Of a DNA stretch of 8,883 nucleotides, positions 6,714 through 8,883 are shown one piece after another. This DNA comes from an uncultured bacterium. GTDB lineage: Bacteria; Verrucomicrobiota; Lentisphaeria; Oligosphaerales; Oligosphaeraceae. The position numbers and the translations under genes are program-made. The stretch is taken from assembly GCA_900548225.1 (NCBI GenBank), contig URJM01000075.1:1-8883 (forward strand), given 5' to 3'. The notes under the pieces are model-generated. The model worked only from the letters and a program-made list of their open reading frames with translations, had not been told where the DNA came from and made no database searches. Within the stretch, counting starts at the first letter, position 1, and every line of letters starts with the position of its first letter.

Positions 6714-7462
6714 TCCCCGCCTCCCTGGAGGGCGGCGACTCCGTAGACGCATCCCGCCAGCGCGGGGACGGCCGTCTCCACGCGCAGGACACATTCACCC
6801 AGGGTGACGGGGATTCCGCCAGCTTCAAGGAGCGCATCCTCCTCGTCACGGGTGAAGCCGCCCTCGGGGCCAATCCATATCTGCGTGACTCGACGGGCAT
6901 TCCCCGGGGTTAGCACCCTGCGTTCGGTCGCCTCGGCACGGGGGGATGCGCCGAAGGCGCGAAGACCGCCATCGGAGGGGGGCTCCCCCAGGCACTCCGC
7001 AAATCCCACGGGTGCGCGCATCTCGGGAAGAAAGGGGTTGGACGACTGCTTCAACGCCGCGACAAGGGGCTCCTGGCATCCGGAGCCTGTCTCCTCGGAA
7101 CGCGCCACGCCGTATGTGCACAGGATTGGCTGGATGGCGGAGAAGCCAAGTTCAACAGCCTCCCTGAGAACCAGGTCGAAGGCCTTGCCGCGGGGAGGGG
7201 CCACGCAGAGGGTCAGGGCAGGAGTCCTGCGGGAAAAGACCTGGCAGGAGAGGATGCGGCAGGAGGCATCCCTTGGCCGACGCCCATCCGCATCCACAAC
7301 AAGTTCCGCGTCCGCAATCACGCCCCGTCCGTTCATCACCTGAAGCCTGTCGCCATTCCGCAGGCGAAGGACGCGCAACGCATGCGATGCCTCGGAGGAG
7401 GGCAACTCGACAAGCTCGTCTCCTTTGTTGAATTCCGGAACGTAGAATCGGCGTATTTGCAT
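6710..7462 (-). CDS. rsmE: 16S rRNA (uracil(1498)-N(3))-methyltransferase
   Basis: RsmE transfers a methyl group from S-adenosylmethionine to N3 of U1498 in 16S rRNA, acting on the 30S subunit. The 250-aa length fits the family. MQIRRFYVPE opens with the usual RRFYV of the N-terminal PUA-like domain, which fixes the start at 7462. An in-frame ATG at 7510 and the open frame to 7621 would add residues that do not fit the family. The SPOUT-type knotted domain shows KQSSNPFLPE (138-147), IGPEGGFTRDE (197-207) and LGECVLRVETAV (221-232). These are the hallmark motifs for AdoMet binding and the knot. The gene lies 52 bp after ssb and ends in an ATGA overlap with the small membrane protein gene. No strong Shine-Dalgarno sequence is visible before the ATG. 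Confidence 0.95.
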   Translation of the reverse strand: MQIRRFYVPEFNKGDELVELPSSEASHALRVLRLRNGDRLQVMNGRGVIADAELVVDADGRRPRDASCRILSCQVFSRRTPALTLCVAPPRGKAFDLVLREAVELGFSAIQPILCTYGVARSEETGSGCQEPLVAALKQSSNPFLPEMRAPVGFAECLGEPPSDGGLRAFGASPRAEATERRVLTPGNARRVTQIWIGPEGGFTRDEEDALLEAGGIPVTLGECVLRVETAVPALAGCVYGVAALQGGGE

Positions 7463-7514
7463 CTGTCGGCGGTCGGAAAATGTGTGGCGGGAGGCCCCTG
7501 CCTCCGCCATGCGC

Positions 7515-7922
7515 CTAGAACATCTGGTCGTTTCCCCCAAGGGCACTGTCAATATCTGGGTCGACGGCAGGCTGGGCGGTGAAGCCCTGGGGCTGGTCCA
7601 GGAAGTTGACCGAGTCCGCAATCACCAAAGGAGACTTGCGGGTGACCCCGGTCTTCTGGTCAGTCCAGGTGTCAATGTGGAGGCGACCCTCGACAAATGC
7701 GGAACGGCCCTTCTTCAGAAAACGGAAGCAGTTGTCCGCACTGCGGTTCATCACGGCGATGTCGATGAACTCGGTCTCCTCCTTCTGGGTGCCGTCGGCT
7801 CCAACCGACCTGCGGTTGACTGCCAGGGAAAAACGACAGACGCGAAGCCCGCTCTTGGAGGTGTTGACCGTCGGATCCTTCGTCAGGCGACCGATGAGAA
7901 AGATTTTGTTGAAGTTTGCCAT
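7515..7922 (-). CDS. ssb: Single-stranded DNA-binding protein
   Basis: SSB coats single-stranded DNA in replication, repair and recombination. The 135-aa product has the bacterial OB-fold: NKIFLIGRLTKDPTVNTSKS at the start, FSLAVNRR (31-38), EFIDIAVMNRSADNCFRFLK (51-70), KGRSAFVEGRLHIDTWTDQK (71-90) and VIADSVNFLDQP near residue 100. The linker after about residue 110 is short, and the acidic tip ends NDQMF, not the usual DDIPF. The terminal Phe and nearby acidic residues (DPDID) are kept, but the penultimate Pro is missing. That tip is known to bind partner proteins. It is the first gene of the ssb-rsmE-membrane protein unit. No good ribosome-binding site is seen before the ATG. Confidence 0.95.
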   Translation of the reverse strand: MANFNKIFLIGRLTKDPTVNTSKSGLRVCRFSLAVNRRSVGADGTQKEETEFIDIAVMNRSADNCFRFLKKGRSAFVEGRLHIDTWTDQKTGVTRKSPLVIADSVNFLDQPQGFTAQPAVDPDIDSALGGNDQMF

Positions 7923-7981
7923 GTCTGTAAGATAACTCTATTTAAGGGAGAAGGGGGGATGGAGGAGGGAGAAAAGCAAGA

Positions 7982-8104
7982 GTAGGGAGGAGGGAGGAGG
8001 GAGAAGAGGGGAGTGCGTGGACACTTTGCAGTGGGCTTCCATTGAGGCGCGCTCAAGCGCGCCAGCCACGCACTTCTCCCTTCATTCTTCTCCCTCCTCT
8101 CTAC
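7982..8104. repeat. 123-bp imperfect palindromic element (MITE- or REP-like)
   Basis: Two 39-nt arms face each other: 7982-8020, starting GTAGGGAGG and ending AGTGCGTGG, and 8066-8104, its imperfect reverse complement (CCACGCACTT to CTCTCTAC). The 45-base centre contains the small stem CACTTTGCAGTG (8022-8033) and a perfect 8-bp inverted repeat, GGCGCGCT (8046-8053) with AGCGCGCC (8056-8063). It lies between the coiled-coil gene and ssb. The same arm occurs at 2845-2883, 8759-8797 and 8821-8859. It has no coding capacity. I infer a mobile or formerly mobile non-autonomous element, or a REP-type structure; I saw no clear target-site duplication. Confidence 0.75.
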
Positions 8105-8107
8105 TTT

Positions 8108-8165
8108 CCAATGAAATCCGGTTTTCCTTCCGTCCGCTAAATGAAAAGTCGCCGTCTTTCATTGG
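8108..8165. repeat. Inverted repeat flanking a 40-base spacer
   Basis: CCAATGAAA (8108-8116) and TTTCATTGG (8157-8165) are exact complements, separated by 40 bases that include a third copy of AATGAAA at 8140-8146. The site starts three bases after the palindromic element. No T-run follows in either direction. It may be a stem in the 3' part of the coiled-coil gene transcript or a remnant of an older insertion. Confidence 0.4.
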
Positions 8166-8237
8166 TTTTTGTTTTTGCCAGTCCCGTGGGTGTCCTGGAT
8201 TGGCCATGGTCTTCATGGGGCTGGCGTGTGAGTCTGG

Positions 8238-8582
8238 CTACTTCTTTGGGGTTGCCTCCTCGATTTGTCTCAGGAGTTCCTTTTCGGCCTTGTAGAGTGC
8301 CTCGAGTTTCGGGTCGGCGGCGACATAGATCGCCTCGATCTGCTCCTCAAGTGCATGCACCTTGCCCTGGATGGACGCGTCGGAATTGACAGCCGCCTTC
8401 TCCAGCTTTCGAATCTGGTTGCGCTTGTAGAGAAGCTTGCCACGGAGTTGCTTGACCGTGGGAACCTCGGAAACGGCCTCGGTCTTCGGCGCATCGGCGA
8501 CTCCCTCGGCGGCAGATGCGGGCAACGCAAAGAGGGAACACCCCAGAAGCAATGCCAACAACAGTACATTCAGTCTCTTCAT
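8238..8582 (-). CDS. Small exported coiled-coil protein of unknown function
   Basis: The product has 114 residues. The ATG at 8582 is preceded by AAGGAGAA and starts a good signal peptide (MKRLNVLLLALLLGCSLFAL), with possible cleavage after PASA at residue 24. LLLGC at 11-15 could instead be a lipobox with C15 as the lipidated residue. Residues 43-110 are almost wholly charged amphipathic helix (LRGKLLYKRNQIRKLEKAAV, then ALEEQIEAIYVAADPKLEAL), with a break near DAS at 68-70 and at ADP near 89-91. This suggests a two- or three-segment coiled coil in the periplasm. I recognise no family; small periplasmic coiled-coil proteins often associate with the envelope, but that is only inference. A longer frame to 8711 is open but has neither signal peptide nor ribosome-binding site at its start. 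It is transcribed separately from ssb, 315 bp away. Confidence 0.75.
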   Translation of the reverse strand: MKRLNVLLLALLLGCSLFALPASAAEGVADAPKTEAVSEVPTVKQLRGKLLYKRNQIRKLEKAAVNSDASIQGKVHALEEQIEAIYVAADPKLEALYKAEKELLRQIEEATPKK

Positions 8583-8696
8583 GAACTTGGATTCTCCTTT
8601 CCCAGCAGGTTTGTTTGGATTATGTCGCAACAGGAAAATCGGAGATGCGTCTCGCACGGCTGGTTCATGCGGGTTTCTTCCGTTTCCATGACGCAT

Positions 8697-8724
8697 AGGA
8701 TAAGGCGGCAAAAGTCCACTTCAA
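8697..8724 (-). promoter_or_regulatory. Possible sigma-70-type promoter of the coiled-coil gene
   Basis: Read on the minus strand, TTGAAG (8719-8724) and TATCCT (8697-8702) are separated by 16 bases. Each matches four of six consensus positions. It would give a leader of roughly 105 bases before the ATG at 8582. Such matches are common by chance, so this is only a candidate. Confidence 0.25.
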
Positions 8725-8758
8725 GAAAACGGAAAACAAGTCATAAAAGTAGTAGGCA

Positions 8759-8883
8759 GTAGAGATTAGGGAGAAGAATGGAGAGGGCAGTGCGTGACCA
8801 CTTTGCAGTGGGCTTCCAAAGTAGAGATTAGGGAGAAGAATGGAGAGGGCAGTGCGTGGTCACTTTGCAGTGGGCTTCCAAAG
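8759..8883 (+). repeat. 62-bp tandem repeats, two copies and the first base of a third
   Basis: Copies at 8759-8820 and 8821-8882 differ at only two positions (TGACCACT versus TGGTCACT). Each consists of a 39-nt purine-rich arm (GTAGAGATTAGGGAGAAG to AGTGCGTG) and a 23-nt tail, CACTTTGCAGTGGGCTTCCA plus flanking bases. The tail matches the centre of the element at 7982-8104, so these are left halves of that element in tandem. The next base continues the pattern, so the array probably extends beyond the window. CCACT/AGTGG in the tail forms a small stem. Confidence 0.85.

Larger units (their letters stand above)
7923..8237. other. Intergenic region between the coiled-coil gene and ssb
   Basis: These 315 bases contain no credible gene. 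From left to right they hold the presumed ssb leader (7923-7945), a near-continuous purine run on the plus strand (about 7945-8016), the 123-bp palindromic element (7982-8104) and an inverted repeat with a 40-base spacer (8108-8165). The last 70 bases have no feature I can name. The ssb promoter should lie here but I cannot point to it with confidence. Confidence 0.6.

Noticed and set aside
6240..6746. 168-aa plus-strand frame over the terminator and small membrane protein gene
   Set aside because: It reads through the terminator hairpin and opposes a gene with two clear helices, a ribosome-binding site and ATGA coupling.
7463..7621. Upstream extension of rsmE overlapping ssb
   Set aside because: The added residues do not resemble the family, which starts at the RRFYV segment, and the extension runs into ssb.
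8583..8711. Upstream extension of the coiled-coil protein to 8711
   Set aside because: The ATG at 8582 has an AAGGAGAA site and begins a clean signal peptide; the extension would bury it.
1..8883. tRNA, rRNA, transposase, phage or defence genes
   Set aside because: I looked for these on both strands and saw no cloverleaf, no transposase or integrase motif and no known defence domain.

Overview
This 8.9 kb window comes from a bacterium with a Gram-negative-type envelope and moderately high G+C. Signs of that envelope are several Sec signal peptides, a lipoprotein-like precursor, a DsbD/CcdA-type redox membrane protein and a SurA/PrsA-like folding factor. The gene content and the intergenic repeats remind me of the PVC superphylum (Lentisphaerota, Kiritimatiellota, Verrucomicrobiota), but no marker here fixes the taxonomy, so this is a low-confidence inference.

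Layout. 1-2389 (+): the 3' end of a beta-rich, probably secreted protein (DUF1573-like architecture suspected), then a 540-aa membrane protein with two thioredoxin-like domains ahead of a DsbD/CcdA-type core. 2390-2879: a convergent intergenic region filled by a hierarchical TTCGTG-based tandem array and half of a GC-hairpin repeat element. 2880-4903 (-): a probable parvulin-like peptidyl-prolyl isomerase lipoprotein, with a membrane-anchored HEAT-repeat protein upstream of it. 5034-5075: a strong hairpin terminator. 5130-5987 (-): a secreted 285-aa protein of unknown function with six mature cysteines and strongly biased codon use. 6338-6358: a GC-rich intrinsic terminator. 6372-7922 (-): the operon ssb - rsmE - small two-helix membrane protein, the last two genes overlapping by ATGA. 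7982-8104: a 123-bp imperfect palindrome. 8238-8582 (-): a small exported coiled-coil protein. 8759-8883: 62-bp tandem repeats that run off the window.

How the genes fit together. Much of the window concerns the cell envelope: disulfide or thiol redox chemistry, protein folding outside the cytoplasm, and exported proteins, one of which has six cysteines. ssb and rsmE are housekeeping genes. I found no defence system, CRISPR array, transposase, phage gene or RNA gene. The most distinctive content is non-coding. A family of 39-nt purine-rich arms ending in AGTGCGTGG occurs five times at three loci, and there is a separate TTCGTG array. The most unusual protein architecture is the double-thioredoxin plus DsbD-core fusion.
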